DNA from: Capsulimonas sp.
Lineage (GTDB): Bacteria > Armatimonadota > Armatimonadia > Armatimonadales > Capsulimonadaceae
Length of the DNA: 6,656 nucleotides
Assembly (NCBI GenBank): GCA_025963815.1
Contig: JAOQAA010000720.1
Location: 1 to 6,656 of the forward strand
Direction: 5' to 3'
Below the pieces are notes generated by a model, which saw only the letters and a program-made list of their open reading frames with translations, was not told where the DNA came from and ran no database searches. Position 1 is the stretch's first letter; each line of letters starts with the position of its first letter. Both the position numbers and the translations under genes were made by a program. This document shows positions 5,852-6,656 of the stretch, one piece after another.

Positions 5852-6523
5852 TTGAAACGCTTTCTGATCGCCGGTCTGGGCGCGCTTGCCTTGGCCTCGT
5901 CCCATCCGTCCTTTGCAGCCCCTTCCCCTCTGGGAAGCGCGGCGCGCAAGATCGCCGCCGTTTCTTCGTCCGTCGCGCATATCTCGATGCGCGTCAGCGC
6001 CTCGGTCTCGGCCGACGCGGACGGCCTCTTCAGCCTGGGGGCCATTGCGGACATCACTGGCGGCGACGCCGCCGCACGAGCCCGTCTCGCTTCCGTGACC
6101 GTTGGCCGCGCGCCGCTGGCCGCTTCTTCCCGCAGGCTCACCTCCGGCGATGTGGCGCTTAAGCTGCGCCAAGCGGGTCTAAACCCCAGCCGCGACGCCG
6201 TGATTGACGGCTCTCCCACAATTACCGTCACCCTGGCTTCCGCGCCTTCTCTTCCCGCCGCGCCCGCCGTTCCGGCGCATGCAGCGATTAACTCCGCCGT
6301 ACAGTCGCCGCAAGCCGCGCCGGCCGCCGCGCCCGTAATCGCCGTGAAGCGGGGGGATGCTGTCTCCATCATTTTGCAGGAAGACGGCCTGTCGATCGCT
6401 TCAAGCGGCGTCGCCCGCGATCCTGGCGCCATCGGCGATGCGATCCGCGTGCACCGCACTGGCAGCGCCACCGACCTCACCGCCGTCGTTCTCGACGCGC
6501 ACACCGTTCAGCTGGAGCTTTAA
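5852..6523 (+). CDS. flgA: Flagellar basal-body P-ring formation chaperone FlgA
   Basis: FlgA is a periplasmic chaperone that helps FlgI assemble into the P ring around the distal rod. The start is TTG at 5852, 8 nt after GGAGGA (5838-5843); the ATG at 5845 is in another frame and quickly stops. Residues 1-22 are a Sec signal peptide (KR, hydrophobic core, likely cleavage after 'SFA' at 22). Residues ~48-128 match the FlgA N-terminal part ('LFSLGAIADITGGD', then 'LASVTVGRAPLAASSRRL'). Residues ~162-223 match the end of the C-terminal domain ('VKRGDAVSIILQEDGLSIASSGVA', then 'GAIGDAIRV'). Between them (~128-161) a Pro/Ala-rich linker stands where typical FlgA has the first part of its SAF domain, so the protein looks altered in the middle despite a normal total length (223 against about 219 in E. 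coli). flgH follows after 3 bp. Confidence 0.85.
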   Translation: MKRFLIAGLGALALASSHPSFAAPSPLGSAARKIAAVSSSVAHISMRVSASVSADADGLFSLGAIADITGGDAAARARLASVTVGRAPLAASSRRLTSGDVALKLRQAGLNPSRDAVIDGSPTITVTLASAPSLPAAPAVPAHAAINSAVQSPQAAPAAAPVIAVKRGDAVSIILQEDGLSIASSGVARDPGAIGDAIRVHRTGSATDLTAVVLDAHTVQLEL

Positions 6524-6526
6524 AAT

Positions 6527-6656
6527 ATGAACCGCCGCATTCTTGTTCTCGCCGCCGCCCTGTCGCTCACGGCAATTCACGCCGCTTCCGCCGCTTCGCT
6601 TTTCCCGGGAAGCAGCACGTACAGCGCCGCAGGAACGTCCTCCCCGTCGCTATTCG
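6527..6656 (+). CDS. flgH: Probable flagellar L-ring protein FlgH, N-terminal fragment (cut by window edge)
   Basis: Only 43 codons are visible. Residues 1-22 form a Sec signal peptide (NRR, then an Ala/Leu core, cleavage probably after 'ASA'), followed by 'ASLFPGSSTYSA', comparable to the 'SLW/F' segment near the mature N-terminus of FlgH. FlgH forms the L ring in the outer membrane. The ribosome binding site GGAG (6514-6517) lies inside the end of flgA, 9 nt from the ATG, and the genes are 3 bp apart, indicating one transcript. No cysteine follows the signal sequence, so the lipobox of enteric FlgH is absent. The identity rests mostly on gene order (flgF, flgG, flgA, then flgH) and the short N-terminus. 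Confidence 0.6.
   Translation, partial: MNRRILVLAAALSLTAIHAASAASLFPGSSTYSAAGTSSPSLF

Noticed and set aside
1..6656. CRISPR arrays, insertion sequences, transposase or phage genes
   Set aside because: There are no regularly spaced direct repeats, terminal inverted repeats with target duplications, or transposase/integrase motifs. The window is chromosomal housekeeping and flagellar in character.

Overview
The window is a GC-rich bacterial chromosomal segment with short gaps between genes and no mobile elements. It points to a flagellated, diderm bacterium. The first gene resembles an LptD-type outer-membrane beta-barrel, and the last two genes encode the periplasmic P-ring chaperone FlgA and the start of an L-ring protein resembling FlgH, which only makes sense with an outer membrane. 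The gene mix, with a distal-rod pair of the FlgF/FlgG type under sigma-28/sigma-D-like promoters, fits a deep-branching phylum better than an enteric bacterium. Armatimonadota is my guess, held with low confidence because no marker gene here settles taxonomy.

Region 1 (1-1230): the 3' part of an outer-membrane barrel gene, running in from the left edge and closing at a GC-rich inverted repeat that overlaps its stop codon. Region 2 (1233-3386): a clear sigma-70-type promoter (TTGACA, 18 bp, TATGAT) drives a two-gene operon made of an eight-repeat TPR protein and tgt (queuine/preQ1 tRNA-guanine transglycosylase), 4 bp apart. Region 3 (3383-3518): a second strong promoter (TTGACA, 17 bp, extended -10) starts inside the tgt stop codon. 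It has no convincing ORF downstream and runs about 100 nt into a perfect 14-bp terminator hairpin, so it is a candidate small RNA gene. The same hairpin also terminates the convergent gene.

Region 4 (3553-3843, minus strand): a 96-residue acidic, helical, probably coiled-coil protein that I do not recognise. Region 5 (3919-6656): a flagellar cluster in the order flgF, flgG, flgA, flgH (cut by the right edge). FlgF and FlgG build the distal rod, FlgA helps assemble the P ring, and FlgH forms the L ring through which the rod passes. flgF and flgG are each preceded by a sigma-28/FliA (SigD)-like promoter with the same architecture (TAAAGAT, then CCGATAAT, 16 bp between TAAA and the -10 octamer). 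The flgF promoter sits so close to the only upstream ATG that the true start of flgF is doubtful. An in-frame ATA with a good Shine-Dalgarno sequence sits exactly where the family's N-terminus normally begins.

The flgG-flgA gap (5661-5851) is packed with inverted repeats, including a possible multi-branched RNA closed by a 6-bp long-range stem. It matches no RNA class I can name and, with the candidate small RNA, is the least explained part of the window.
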